Source of the DNA: JAPKZH01 sp964537875
Lineage (GTDB): Bacteria; Acidobacteriota; Aminicenantia; Aminicenantales; UBA4085
NCBI GenBank assembly: GCA_964537875.1
Contig: CAZIDN010000003.1
Location: 62,001 to 126,000, forward strand
Reading direction: 5' to 3'
DNA: 64,000 nt
Shown one piece after another: positions 25,829 to 34,582 of this stretch. Each line of letters begins with the position of its first letter. Positions within the stretch are counted from its first letter, which is position 1. The position numbers and the translations under genes are program-made. The notes below the pieces were generated by a model. It was not told where the DNA came from and did not search any database. It saw only the letters and a program-made list of their open reading frames with translations.

Positions 25829-25997
25829 AGTAGTGTCCCATCTGTGATTTTAATAAGTCGCATATCATGCATATATTACACAGATTACGGCCGATTTACG
25901 GCGTAATCGATTTGAACTCAAATTCTATTTTCTTTCTTTGTAACTCCAATTATTTCAACACGTATTTTTGTATAATATTCTTAATGGGACAGCACTG
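25829..25997. mobile_element. MITE-like insertion, 169 bp, with 10-bp target duplication
   Basis: The ends are imperfect inverted repeats AGTAGTGTCCCAT (25829-25841) and ATGGGACAGCACTG (25984-25997). The 10-mer ATTATCTATC flanks it on both sides (25819-25828 and 25998-26007). The interior is AT-rich and non-coding. Terminal repeats plus a target duplication and no transposase define a miniature inverted-repeat element. A 9-10-bp duplication would suit an IS4-type parent, which is a guess. Confidence 0.8.
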
Positions 25998-26150
25998 ATT
26001 ATCTATCATAAATTGCACGGGATAAATAATTTTGATAAAATAATTTTTCTAATAAGGGGAGATAGTCCATTCGGGTTGCTGTAAAAAATTTGAAACTAAT
26101 GAAAATAAGTTCCTATTCTTGGTTAAGGAGACATCGGAGGACAGTTTAAA

Positions 26151-27365
26151 ATGAGAGCAAATTTTCTTAAATACTCGAAAATTATTTTAATTTTAATATT
26201 TCCTTTCCTTGTGTCAGTTGAAGGGAAAAATCAAAAATCCCTATCGAATTTGTATAAATCTGGGAATGTGCGGCTTGTCGCTGAAAAAGTCATCGATCAC
26301 AATTCGTTTTTTCCGGCGGCCAATGTGGCCTCCCAACAGGTTATCGAGAATCCGGAGAAGCCGCTGAGTGCCAAAGCAGGCCGGGTGATTCAACTCAAGG
26401 AAATTTCGCGGATCACGGATAAAGAAGGAAAATTCTTCTTTGTCGAGCCATGGGATGTTTTAGCCGGAAGGGACGGTTCAGTCTATGTGCAAGAGCCCAA
26501 GAGGCTTTTGAAATTTGGCGTTAACGGCAAATTTGTCAAGAACCTTCTCAAGTGGGGCGAAGGTCCGGGAGAGCTCAACGGCAACCTGACGGGTGTTATA
26601 GTCAGGGAGGATGATATCATCCTTTACTCCTCGAACATCATGAAACTCGTCCGCATAGACCCGGACGGCAAATTGATCGAGGACAAGAAATTCTCTAAAG
26701 GGCCTTTTGGCAGCCTCCTGGGATATCACGACGGAAAATTCTTAATGATGAAGCGTATGTGGGAAGACATGCCGAAAATAAGCGGCCTTTATGAAGCAAA
26801 AAACCAGTTGATTGTCGTCACAGAAAAGGAAGAAGTCATTGAAACGTCTTTTCTGCTGCCGACGACCGAATCTCGCTACGTATGGCCGGGAGGAAGAATG
26901 GCAAGCGGCGGGATCTCCAGGCCTATGACGCTGAGAGAGAACGAACGTTATGTCTTCCTCTTTCACACACCCGAATATCTCATCAAGATTCTTGACCTTG
27001 AAAAAAGCGAAATCGTCCTAGGCTTCCGGAGGAAGTATGATCGGGTGAGATATGCGCCGGCCGGGAAAATTCCCGAAGGTTATCCCATCCCGAAATATCA
27101 TAACGATCTCTGCCGGCTTCTCTGGCATAAGGGAAGACTTTGGGCCGTGACCTCAACGTTTGACAAAAACAAAGGGATTCTGGTGGATGTTTTTAATCGG
27201 GAAGGACAATACCTTGATAATTTCTATTTGCCGCTTTTTAAAATCCGGAGGAACAATCCCCAATACTACGCCCCCATGGCCATCGCCGGCGATTTCCTTT
27301 ACGTCCTCGAAGCGGACGAAGAAGACCTCATCTCCTTGATCAAATACGAAATCGTCGGAGAATAA
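26151..27365 (+). CDS. Secreted 6-bladed beta-propeller protein (4)
   Basis: A 404-residue propeller with a signal (KIILILIFPFLVSVEG), a roughly 45-residue extension, then QVIENPEKPLSAKAGRVIQL that mirrors propeller 3. The family motif is LKWGEGPGELNG. Later blades (LRIDPDGKLIEDKKF-like) and the ending FLYVLEADEEDLISLIKYE also parallel propeller 3 (FLYMIDEDAEGFKSIGKYK). GGAGGA about 12 bases upstream supports the ATG. Function unknown; likely periplasmic. Confidence 0.8.
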   Translation: MRANFLKYSKIILILIFPFLVSVEGKNQKSLSNLYKSGNVRLVAEKVIDHNSFFPAANVASQQVIENPEKPLSAKAGRVIQLKEISRITDKEGKFFFVEPWDVLAGRDGSVYVQEPKRLLKFGVNGKFVKNLLKWGEGPGELNGNLTGVIVREDDIILYSSNIMKLVRIDPDGKLIEDKKFSKGPFGSLLGYHDGKFLMMKRMWEDMPKISGLYEAKNQLIVVTEKEEVIETSFLLPTTESRYVWPGGRMASGGISRPMTLRENERYVFLFHTPEYLIKILDLEKSEIVLGFRRKYDRVRYAPAGKIPEGYPIPKYHNDLCRLLWHKGRLWAVTSTFDKNKGILVDVFNREGQYLDNFYLPLFKIRRNNPQYYAPMAIAGDFLYVLEADEEDLISLIKYEIVGE

Positions 27366-27650
27366 TCCAAAGTCTTTTACGGAATTACGACTCCCATTAA
27401 CCACAATTGAATGCGGCTAGCTATATCTGTCCATCATCCGATATTGGATGGCCTCGGAGAGGCGGGCCGGGCTGATGTTTTTAAAGGATACGAAATTCGT
27501 TTTCTGCTGCGCCGGCTGAATGAACGTTCATGAAAAATATTCACCGCTGGCCTCGGCGGCCGTCAAGAACTCCTGATCAGCGATACGAGGAGGCGGAGCG
27601 CATCAAAAATTACTTCAGCCGGAAAAAGCTTTCCGGGCAAGAGGAAATCC

Positions 27651-27716
27651 GGGGTCAAACCTACTCGTTACGCATAATTTGCCAGGGAAAAGTGCGTAAG
27701 GAGTAGGTTTGACCCC
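27651..27716. repeat. REP-like palindrome, copy 1
   Basis: A 66-bp element with 24-bp arms: GGGGTCAAACCTACTCGTTA-CGCA on the left, and its complement on the right with one mismatch (23/24). It differs from copy 2 at 31709-31774 at a single base of 66. The surrounding gap 27366-27650 shows no gene. Confidence 0.85.
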
Positions 27717-27731
27717 GTATCTGGGCACAAA

Positions 27732-30482
27732 TTAACCTTTTGGCCGGAGGATCTCCATAAAAGGAGGGTAATCCCACAGGGGTTCCAGGTCGATATTGCG
27801 GTGGAGATCGACGTCGTAGCGCCGGCCCTGGCTAAAAGATTCTTCAAGAAGCGCGACAGCCCGCTCTTTTTCGCCGAGCAGCGCGGCGATGCAGGCACGC
27901 CAGTATGTGTGATTCCCAAAAAGATAACGTCGGTCGATGTTTGACAGCTCCTCGGATATTTTCATAGCCTGTGACCTGTCTCCTCGCCGGGCGGCCAAGG
28001 CTCCTAAGTATCCTTGATAGTCAATATTATCCGGGTGGTCGGCGGCCAGGGTCTCGAAAATCTTCCTCGCTTCTTCCCATTGCCTGCCAGAATAAAAGGC
28101 GTTAGCGAGAGAATTTTGAAAGCCTTCGGTCTTCTTCTCGTCTGCTGGCCGGCTTCTATACCATTCGATTGTCCTGGCAAATACTTCCCGAGAAGCATCC
28201 TTGTGCCCATGGGCATAGAGTTCCTTGGCCGCCTCCAGCATGACGTCACCCGGAGTTCCGCCGGTTGATTCCTCTCTCAAACATTCTTCAATGACCCTCT
28301 TGACCTCGTTCGTTTTCCCGAGAGCGGCCTGGGCGCGGGCTTCTGTGTCCCGGAACCACGCCTTAGGATAGTATTTTCTCCCCGTCTTAATGACCTCCAG
28401 CTCTTTTTTATAGTTCCCGAGCATATGATGAGCCTCGGCCAGGCGGAAAAGCCGCCAGGAGAGGGCGGGCCGTCCGTAGAGGATTTTCGGGTCCACAGAA
28501 TCCATCTTGGCGTAGGTTTCGATTGTCTCTCGAGGATGGTTGGTTCCTATGGCTTCCAGCCCGACAATGTAGTTGATGATATAGTTTTTCGGGGTCAATT
28601 TCTCGGCCTCCCGGGCAAATCGAAGGGCCTCGCCGTTTCGGCCTCTGAGCTCCGCATCATACCAATCGAGAGTATGATTATCGAGCGGTGTGAGTTCGTC
28701 CCGCTTTTGAAAAATGGGTTGCAGCAAAGCGTTCGCTTTTTCAAACTGACCTTGGTTTCCTAAAGCGACGGCAATATACAATTGTGGCAGCGCAAACGTC
28801 GGATCAAATTCGACGGCGCGCGCGAAATGCTTTATCGATTGTTCATAATCGACGCCGAAAAGGCCCAGTCCCTGGAGGAATTCCTGGTAAGCTTCATAGA
28901 CGGGCGGCTGTCGTGCCTTCAGGGACAGTTCGCGCATAACCGCGCTCGTGAAATGCATGGCCAGAGCGCCCATGATTCTCTGGCGCAGTTCCGTGATCAG
29001 GCCCATCTTGTCATCGAGGCGCCCTTTGAGAGGCTCAAGGGACCGGACGAGCTTGCGCTGGACGACATCGGTGATAGTGGCGTGGAATTGAAGCTCATGG
29101 TCCATAAGATAATAGGCGCCGGAAACGACTGTGCCGGCGCCTGTTTCCTTGGCCAATGCTCGCAACTCATCCCGGCCCTTGGGGACGCCGGTCTCAGCGT
29201 TGATGACCCGGGAAGACTGCAGGACTGACATAGTCGGGACAACCTCCATGATGCCCGTTTGAGATAATCCCTGGGCGATCTCATAGGCGGCCACGCTGCC
29301 GAGAGGGTCCAAAGTCTTATCGCCTGTCTGGTTTTCGAAGATGCTGACCAAGATAAGCTTCGGGTCCAAGGATGGGCCTGGTTTTCTGAGCAGGAGAAAA
29401 GCGACGATCGCAGCGACCACGGCCACGAAGCTGACCGCCGGGATTAGAATTTTCTTCACGTTGAGCTTGACCGTAATTTCCCGTGAGGACAGGGCCTTGC
29501 CCAGGGGAATCGCTTTTTCAGTAGTGGGAATTCCCTTTTCGACCTGGACGAGTTCGGCCAGGATTTCCTCCGCCGCTTGATATCTCTTCCGCTTGTCCTT
29601 CTCCAAGCACTTGAGGATCAAGCGGCTCAAGGCCTCCGGAACCTGAGCGTTGAGCTCTCTCGGATTCCTGGGCATCTCAGTCTTTTGTTTTAAGGCGACG
29701 CTCAACGCCGTGTGGCCCTCGAAAGGTCTCCGCCCCGTGACCATCTCGTACAGGATAATCCCGAGCGAATAGAGGTCGGATTTCTCGTCGACCTCCTGGC
29801 CTTCCACTTGTTCGGGGCTCATGTATTCGGGGGTGCCGACGGTCATGCCGGCGCCTGTGACCCCTTTCTCCTTGAGTGTCCTGGCCACCCCGAAATCCAT
29901 GATCCGGACATCGCCTTCTCGATCGATCATGATATTGCCCGGTTTGAGATCGCGATGGACGACCCCCAAGCGGTGCGCTTCTGCGAGCCCTTCACATACC
30001 TGCCTGGCGATGTTCACGGCAGCCCCGACGCTCATGCTTTTAGACATCCGGATCATGTTCTTGAGGTCTTCTCCGGGCACGTATTCCATCGTAATGAAGT
30101 GAGTCCCCTCGGCTTCGCCAAGGTCGAACATCTGGCAGACGTTCTTGTGCCTGATTTTTCGGGCAAATCTGAGCTCGTTGCTAAAACGCTCGATAGTCTC
30201 TTTATCCGAGGCGATTTCAGGCTTGATCAGCTTGAGGGCGATTTTTTCTTTGATCTTAGTGTCGAAGACCTTGAAGACCTTGCCCATCCCACCCTTGCCC
30301 AGCTCCTCGATGATCTGGTAACGGCCGGCAAAGGTTGAACCCGTGGTTAGTTCTTTGACAGGGGTTTTTAGGGTTTCTGTTTGGGAGACAGGGAATTCTT
30401 TAGAAGAGGGAAGGGGCGTCGCGCACTTCCCGCAATAATTCGTATCTTCGGGATTCTCAAAATGACACTGGGGGCATTTCAT
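27732..30482 (-). CDS. Membrane-anchored Ser/Thr protein kinase with zinc ribbon and TPRs
   Basis: A 916-residue sensor-type kinase. Order: zinc ribbon (Cys3, Cys6, Cys17, Cys20), Hanks kinase domain from about 55 (G-loop GKGGMG 62-67, Lys84, HRDLKPGN with Asp178, DFG 196-198), one transmembrane helix at about 345-365, a TolB/CsgG-like region (LVSIFENQTGDK), then TPR-like helices to the end. The kinase would be cytoplasmic and the TPR part periplasmic. I start at 30482 so the zinc ribbon is N-terminal as in the paralogue at 39909; 30500 is possible. A good promoter lies upstream. Confidence 0.9.
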   Translation of the reverse strand: MKCPQCHFENPEDTNYCGKCATPLPSSKEFPVSQTETLKTPVKELTTGSTFAGRYQIIEELGKGGMGKVFKVFDTKIKEKIALKLIKPEIASDKETIERFSNELRFARKIRHKNVCQMFDLGEAEGTHFITMEYVPGEDLKNMIRMSKSMSVGAAVNIARQVCEGLAEAHRLGVVHRDLKPGNIMIDREGDVRIMDFGVARTLKEKGVTGAGMTVGTPEYMSPEQVEGQEVDEKSDLYSLGIILYEMVTGRRPFEGHTALSVALKQKTEMPRNPRELNAQVPEALSRLILKCLEKDKRKRYQAAEEILAELVQVEKGIPTTEKAIPLGKALSSREITVKLNVKKILIPAVSFVAVVAAIVAFLLLRKPGPSLDPKLILVSIFENQTGDKTLDPLGSVAAYEIAQGLSQTGIMEVVPTMSVLQSSRVINAETGVPKGRDELRALAKETGAGTVVSGAYYLMDHELQFHATITDVVQRKLVRSLEPLKGRLDDKMGLITELRQRIMGALAMHFTSAVMRELSLKARQPPVYEAYQEFLQGLGLFGVDYEQSIKHFARAVEFDPTFALPQLYIAVALGNQGQFEKANALLQPIFQKRDELTPLDNHTLDWYDAELRGRNGEALRFAREAEKLTPKNYIINYIVGLEAIGTNHPRETIETYAKMDSVDPKILYGRPALSWRLFRLAEAHHMLGNYKKELEVIKTGRKYYPKAWFRDTEARAQAALGKTNEVKRVIEECLREESTGGTPGDVMLEAAKELYAHGHKDASREVFARTIEWYRSRPADEKKTEGFQNSLANAFYSGRQWEEARKIFETLAADHPDNIDYQGYLGALAARRGDRSQAMKISEELSNIDRRYLFGNHTYWRACIAALLGEKERAVALLEESFSQGRRYDVDLHRNIDLEPLWDYPPFMEILRPKG

Positions 30483-30515
30483 CGTAGCTACTTTCCCCAC
30501 ATCTGAGTTGTCAAA

Positions 30516-30544
30516 AGTATATCAACGAGAGCATCAATAGTCAA
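30516..30544 (-). promoter_or_regulatory. sigma-70-type promoter of the membrane kinase gene
   Basis: On the minus strand TTGACT (30539-30544) and TATACT (30516-30521) with a 17-base spacer, 34 bases before the chosen start codon. Confidence 0.6.
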
Positions 30545-30593
30545 TCGAGCTTTCGGCGGCGACGGAGCGCCGGAATAATAGTCAAGGGAGACT

Positions 30594-31571
30594 CTAGGAC
30601 GCAGATAGCAGGAGCTTCAGAAGAAAATCTTCATAGGCGTCCAGGTCTTTCCAGGCCGTGGCCACGGACATTGGCACGCCGGCGGGATCAACGACTGTCA
30701 TGCCATCGGAGGTAATGTTGATGCCCAGTTGCTCCAAATGGAGGTGTGGTTTCGGCCCCGGCAGAGCCAAGTAGACGGCGACGGTATCGAAAAGGACGCT
30801 GCTTTCGGTCAACTCGTCAACGGAGTCTTTTTTTGCCCAGATGCGGGAATTCTCGAGCAGTGCCGCGATGAGCTTGTCGCGGCTTTTTTTCAGAGCCTGG
30901 AAGCGCGCTCCCGTGAGGGGGACAAGGCCGCAGGTGTCGAGCGGCGTGATGACGGTATTGATCCAAGAGGCAAGCAGGGCTCTTTTTGCGGCTGGAACGT
31001 TTTCCCGGACGTTGTATTCCGGACCAACTGGCCCTCCATCGTATCCTTTCCGCACGGCGCCCTGCATGCCGACGAACGTCGCCCTAGACGCAATGTCCGG
31101 TCGGCGCTCCAGGGCTAAGGCCACGGTCGTCGACGGCCCGATGGAGATGATGGTGATAGGCTGCGGCGCATTCATCACGGCATCGACGAGCGCCTGCACT
31201 CCGTCATCGTGTATTTTTCCGGGATAGTTCTTCAGGTCATAATCTTCGATCCAAGGCTGCTGACGTCCGGTTCCTTCGTGCCCTCCCGCGCCGAGTCCGA
31301 TGGGGATATCGGTTCGGCCGGAAACCTCGAACAGGCGGGCGATAAGCCGGGCTCGATAAACAGCCTTGCCGTGGGTGGTCGTAACAAGCTTCAGGTCGAA
31401 TTCGGGACTCTTCAGGAGCATGACAAGCGCCCACGTGTCGTCGATGTCATCTCCGATATCGGTGTCCAGGATAATGGGAATTCTCGGCGCGGAAAAGCGG
31501 ACGGGATGCCCGGTTCCGCCGCCTAGCGCAGCCGCGACCAACACTATGAACAAAATAAAAGACTTTTCCAT
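30594..31571 (-). CDS. Secreted inosine-uridine-preferring nucleoside hydrolase
   Basis: A 325-residue N-ribohydrolase that splits nucleosides into base and ribose. The calcium-binding signature DTDIGDDIDD is at residues 36-45. The N-terminus MEKSFILFIVLVAAALGGG is a signal sequence, so the enzyme is probably periplasmic, scavenging nucleosides. The ATG at 31571 is preferred over the one at 31634 because only it places the signal at the terminus. It lies between two REP-like palindromes that bracket the 27.7-31.7 kb block. Confidence 0.85.
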   Translation of the reverse strand: MEKSFILFIVLVAAALGGGTGHPVRFSAPRIPIILDTDIGDDIDDTWALVMLLKSPEFDLKLVTTTHGKAVYRARLIARLFEVSGRTDIPIGLGAGGHEGTGRQQPWIEDYDLKNYPGKIHDDGVQALVDAVMNAPQPITIISIGPSTTVALALERRPDIASRATFVGMQGAVRKGYDGGPVGPEYNVRENVPAAKRALLASWINTVITPLDTCGLVPLTGARFQALKKSRDKLIAALLENSRIWAKKDSVDELTESSVLFDTVAVYLALPGPKPHLHLEQLGINITSDGMTVVDPAGVPMSVATAWKDLDAYEDFLLKLLLSAS

Positions 31572-31708
31572 GAGACCGGCCGAGCCAGTGAATTGTATCA
31601 AAAAATCCGTCTTGTCGATACAGATTGCGGTCAAAGACTTCCCTTCCCGTCGATTAAGAAGTGGGTGGATAAAGAAACTCCTTTTCTGCTGCGGCGGCTG
31701 AACAACCC

Positions 31709-31774
31709 GGGGTCAAACCTACTCGTTACGCATAATTTGCCAGGGAAAAGTGCGTAATGAGTAGGTTTGACCCC
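31709..31774. repeat. REP-like palindrome, copy 2
   Basis: 66 bp, 65/66 identical to copy 1 at 27651-27716, with 24-bp arms GGGGTCAAACCTACTCGTTA-CGCA. It lies 3' of the nucleoside hydrolase start region and upstream of the toxin-antitoxin promoter. Confidence 0.85.
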
Positions 31775-31824
31775 GTCTTCTTATGTGCAGGGATGTCAAG
31801 TTGAGCTCAAAATACTCATCGGGC

Positions 31825-31854
31825 TTGACAATACACATATTTTGTGTATATTAT
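31825..31854 (+). promoter_or_regulatory. Promoter with palindromic operator of the toxin-antitoxin pair
   Basis: TTGACA at 31825-31830 and TATTAT at 31849-31854 (18-base spacer; TATATT at 31847 is an alternative). The spacer is filled by a perfect inverted repeat ATACACA-TATTT-TGTGTAT at 31831-31849. Ribbon-helix-helix antitoxins usually repress their own operon at such sites. Confidence 0.6.
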
Positions 31855-31878
31855 ATGAAGCATAAAGCGAGATAAAAA

Positions 31879-32103
31879 ATGCAGACAAGACATAACATCA
31901 CTCTGGACGAAGAGATTTCTAAAGAGCTCGAAACCGTAGCCCGAGAGCTCGGCGAGAAGAAAAGCAATATCATTGAAAAAGCGCTGACGGTATATTTTGA
32001 TCTTCTTGATCTCAAAATCGCCCAGAAAAGGCTGAAAGCGCTAAAAGCGGGCCGGGATCGCCTCGTTGACGCCGAAGATGTCTGGAAACGGCTGGGTCTC
32101 TGA
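31879..32103 (+). CDS. Ribbon-helix-helix-type antitoxin
   Basis: A 74-residue protein starting MQTRHNITLDEEISKELETV, a typical beta-strand then helix layout of CopG/RHH DNA-binding antitoxins, with ARELGEKKSNIIEKAL as the helical part and a charged C-terminal tail that would wrap the toxin. It ends two bases before the toxin start. The upstream promoter contains a matching palindrome, so autoregulation is likely. Confidence 0.75.
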   Translation: MQTRHNITLDEEISKELETVARELGEKKSNIIEKALTVYFDLLDLKIAQKRLKALKAGRDRLVDAEDVWKRLGL

Positions 32104-32105
32104 GC

Positions 32106-32378
32106 TTGTATAAACTCAAGTTCCTGGAGAAAGCCGTTGATGATCTCAAAAGAATCGATCGCCCCCATCAAAAAATCATTCAAGCGAAGCTCTTGATCCT
32201 GGCCGAAAATCCCGGGGTGCTAAAAAACAATATCAAGAGACTTGCCGGAAGCAAAGAAGACCTTTACAGATTAAGAGTTGGGGATTACAGGGTCGTATTT
32301 AAAAAAGAAGAGAAACAACTCGTGATTCTTATTATCAGAATCGGCCACCGCAAAGAAATCTATTGGTCGCTCGACTGA
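32106..32378 (+). CDS. RelE/ParE-type toxin
   Basis: A 90-residue basic protein with the RelE/ParE fold pattern: KFLEKAVDDLKRIDR, IKRLAGSKEDLYRLRVGDYRVVF, and LVILIIRIGHRKEIY. The RVGDYRVVF and GHRKEIY segments are family hallmarks. RelE members cut mRNA on the ribosome; ParE members poison gyrase; the sequence leans to RelE. It begins with TTG at 32106, two bases after the antitoxin stop, implying translational coupling. Confidence 0.8.
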   Translation: MYKLKFLEKAVDDLKRIDRPHQKIIQAKLLILAENPGVLKNNIKRLAGSKEDLYRLRVGDYRVVFKKEEKQLVILIIRIGHRKEIYWSLD

Positions 32379-32440
32379 TCTGAAAAACACCATTAAAGCC
32401 CAGCGGGCAAAAAGAAACCTTAACAAGAGTTGACTTCGTC

Positions 32441-33571
32441 CTATTCCCAGACGATCTTATAGCGCTTCACCCAGAAATTTTCCTCATCGGCATCGGCCTC
32501 GATCGTATAGAAATAATCGCCTCTGACAAGCGCCCTGCTTTTTTGGGGAGCTAAAAGGAAATCCCAGTAGTAGTATCGAGGAACGGCAATCGTCGCGACG
32601 AGGCGCCCGACGCCGTCGAAAAGATCCCCGGCCAAAGCCATGTCCTGGCCGGCCTTTTCAAAAGTAACGACAAGAAGATAGTTGTCCTTCAGGGGAAATA
32701 TTCCCGCGATCGAGGGAACATGTTCGGGAATGATGTATTTATAGGGCGATTTGCTCGAAGACGGAGGAATCAGCCGGTCGATGTCTTCCTTGGTCACTTT
32801 CCGGGTTTTGACGTCCCTCTTGATCGTCCAGACGGATTCGCCCTCCGGGGAAACGACAAAGACTTCGTATTTATTCGAAAAAGCATAGTACACATTGTCC
32901 TGAGGATCGAGGGCGTATTTCAGTTGGATTCGATAGAGGTCGTCCTCGTAAGTCCCGTCCCCGCGCCGCCTCGGGCCCCATTCATAGGAAGCGATTTCTT
33001 TGAGGATCTTCCCGCTTGGGTCGCATCTCGTCAAGACGACGCGATTTCGCTCTCTCGTTTTCTCTAGAATTTGATAGGCCAGGAAATACCGCTGGCCCTT
33101 GGTGTCCATGAGGAACTGATCTCCGTACAGATTGAGTTTCTCAATCTTTTCGACGCGGAATTCTTTATCGAAAACCGTAAGTCTGCGCTGGGCCCAATCC
33201 GCCGCAAACAGCCGGCCGTTCTTATCAAATACGAACTCAAAATCCGAAAATTCCCCCGGTCCCTGTCCTTTTGCGATTTGCCGACGGGAACGCTCGCGGC
33301 CCGAGGGATCGAAAACGATGAATGTCTGCTCTTTTCCCGAGAGGACGCAGATGTTTCCCTCGGCGTCAACATTCAAGCGATAGGGAAACCAGTCGGCCTG
33401 GGTCAGGCGAAGATCCTCTTTGAATGCGAAGGCCTTGCGGATCTCTTGTTTTTGATCGCCCTTTGGCCAGGCGAAGCCGAGAATGGAGAGGGCAACGATC
33501 ATCAAGAAACAGAATGTCCTTGGCCTCGTCTGTCCTCCTTGCCGGCTCAAGCTTTTCCTTTTAATTCCCAT
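32441..33571 (-). CDS. Secreted 6-bladed beta-propeller protein (5)
   Basis: A 376-residue propeller with a signal-type segment (TFCFLMIVALSILGFAW) and the family motif IAKGQGPGEFSDF. Blade repeats include FIVFDPSGRERSRR and LTVFDKEFRVEKI. It is nearest in style to propeller 1 (shared VTKEDIDRLIP / ITKEDKDEMLKLIP). It is the fifth member in 12 kb. Likely periplasmic; role unknown. Confidence 0.8.
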   Translation of the reverse strand: MGIKRKSLSRQGGQTRPRTFCFLMIVALSILGFAWPKGDQKQEIRKAFAFKEDLRLTQADWFPYRLNVDAEGNICVLSGKEQTFIVFDPSGRERSRRQIAKGQGPGEFSDFEFVFDKNGRLFAADWAQRRLTVFDKEFRVEKIEKLNLYGDQFLMDTKGQRYFLAYQILEKTRERNRVVLTRCDPSGKILKEIASYEWGPRRRGDGTYEDDLYRIQLKYALDPQDNVYYAFSNKYEVFVVSPEGESVWTIKRDVKTRKVTKEDIDRLIPPSSSKSPYKYIIPEHVPSIAGIFPLKDNYLLVVTFEKAGQDMALAGDLFDGVGRLVATIAVPRYYYWDFLLAPQKSRALVRGDYFYTIEADADEENFWVKRYKIVWE

Positions 33572-33735
33572 TTGTTATCACTAATAGAACAAATAAGTCG
33601 AAATGGCAAGTGCCGATAAAGAGTTTTTATCCAGCTCCGCACCAACAGGGAATGCATCCACCTTGATCTGCGCCAGCTTGTTCTTAAACGGCGCGACACG
33701 CATCGCCCTGAAATGGAGATAGGACGAATGGATCC

Positions 33736-33768
33736 TTGCATCCGAATCAGATTTCTGATATTCTGATT
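33736..33768 (+). promoter_or_regulatory. Promoter with inverted repeat ahead of the AbrB/PIN pair
   Basis: TTGCAT at 33736-33741 and TATTCT at 33759-33764 with a 17-base spacer. An inverted repeat AATCAGA (33745-33751) / TCTGATT (33762-33768) overlaps the -10 box, a likely autorepression site. Confidence 0.5.
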
Positions 33769-33781
33769 TCAGATTATTGCA

Positions 33782-34081
33782 ATGAGGAATACAATGCAAA
33801 ATGCAAAACCTTATGTCGCAGCGATCAAGGCCCGCGGCCAACTGACGATTCCCAAGAAGGTCCGGGAAGCCGGGAATCTTTACGAAGGGGAGGTCATCTC
33901 CATCATTCCCGTTGGAGATACGCTCATCATCACTCCGAGAAAGCTCGAACTCGAAGAAGCGAGGCGCGAAATCAGAAAGATCCTCAAATCAAGCGGCATA
34001 CCGCTTGCTACCTTGCTCGAAGGACTGAAGGAAGAACGCCAAAGCCTCTATGAAGAAACCTATGGCAGGAAAAAAGACTAG
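33782..34081 (+). CDS. AbrB/SpoVT-type antitoxin
   Basis: A 99-residue protein with a swapped-hairpin AbrB DNA-binding domain: AAIKARGQLTIPKKVREAG, then EGEVISIIPVGDTLIITPRK. The C-terminal helical half (LELEEARREIRKILKSS) would bind the toxin. An internal ATG four codons in is an alternative start. Its last 32 bases overlap the PIN gene, so the two are translated together. The upstream inverted repeat suggests self-repression. Confidence 0.8.
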   Translation: MRNTMQNAKPYVAAIKARGQLTIPKKVREAGNLYEGEVISIIPVGDTLIITPRKLELEEARREIRKILKSSGIPLATLLEGLKEERQSLYEETYGRKKD

Positions 34082-34532
34082 GGTCTTCCTTGACTCGAAC
34101 GTCTTGCTGTCCGGCCTCTTTTCAGATAAGGGCGCGCCTCGACTGCTTCTGGACGTTCTTTGCTTAGACCTTCCGGTGTTGGCGGGCGTGACAGGGCAAT
34201 TAAACGTCATAGAGATCGAGCGGAATCTGAGAAAAAAAATGCCGGCCGCCATCCCTATTTATCGGGCGTATTTTCCGAAGCTTAAACTGGAAATTATTCC
34301 CTTTCCAGCAAAAGGCGACGTCCGTCGATTGGCTGGCGCAGCGACCGCTAAAGACATTCCGGTCTTGGCTTCGGCGATCAGCGGAAACGCGGATTATCTT
34401 GTGACTGGAGATAAGAAGCTCTATCTATCGGCCAAAGAAAAACATAAGTTGCCATTCAAAATCGTAAGTCCCCCCGAATTTCTCAGGCGTATTCTCCCCG
34501 AAATTCTTAAGAGCTTGGGACAGAAGCACTGA
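34050..34532 (+). CDS. PIN-domain ribonuclease toxin (VapC-like)
   Basis: A 160-residue PIN-domain protein. The first acidic residue is Asp15 in VFLDSNVLLSG; later acidic sites lie in NVIEIERNL, ATAKDIPVLASA and DYLVTGDKKLY. Such toxins cleave RNA using Mg2+. It overlaps the AbrB-type gene by 32 bases. The ATG at 34062 (MAGKKTRVF) is an equally plausible start. Together they form a complete type II toxin-antitoxin unit. Confidence 0.8.
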   Translation: MKKPMAGKKTRVFLDSNVLLSGLFSDKGAPRLLLDVLCLDLPVLAGVTGQLNVIEIERNLRKKMPAAIPIYRAYFPKLKLEIIPFPAKGDVRRLAGAATAKDIPVLASAISGNADYLVTGDKKLYLSAKEKHKLPFKIVSPPEFLRRILPEILKSLGQKH

Positions 34533-34582
34533 TAGACTATCAACACCGTCGAGCGCTATCCGGAACGCAGCAATACCTCCTG

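Noticed and set aside
27480..27525. Shared TTTTCTGCTGCGSCGGCTGAA stretch near both 66-bp palindromes as part of the element
   Set aside because: The distance to the palindrome differs (about 130 versus 5 bases), so the short match is probably chance or unrelated debris.
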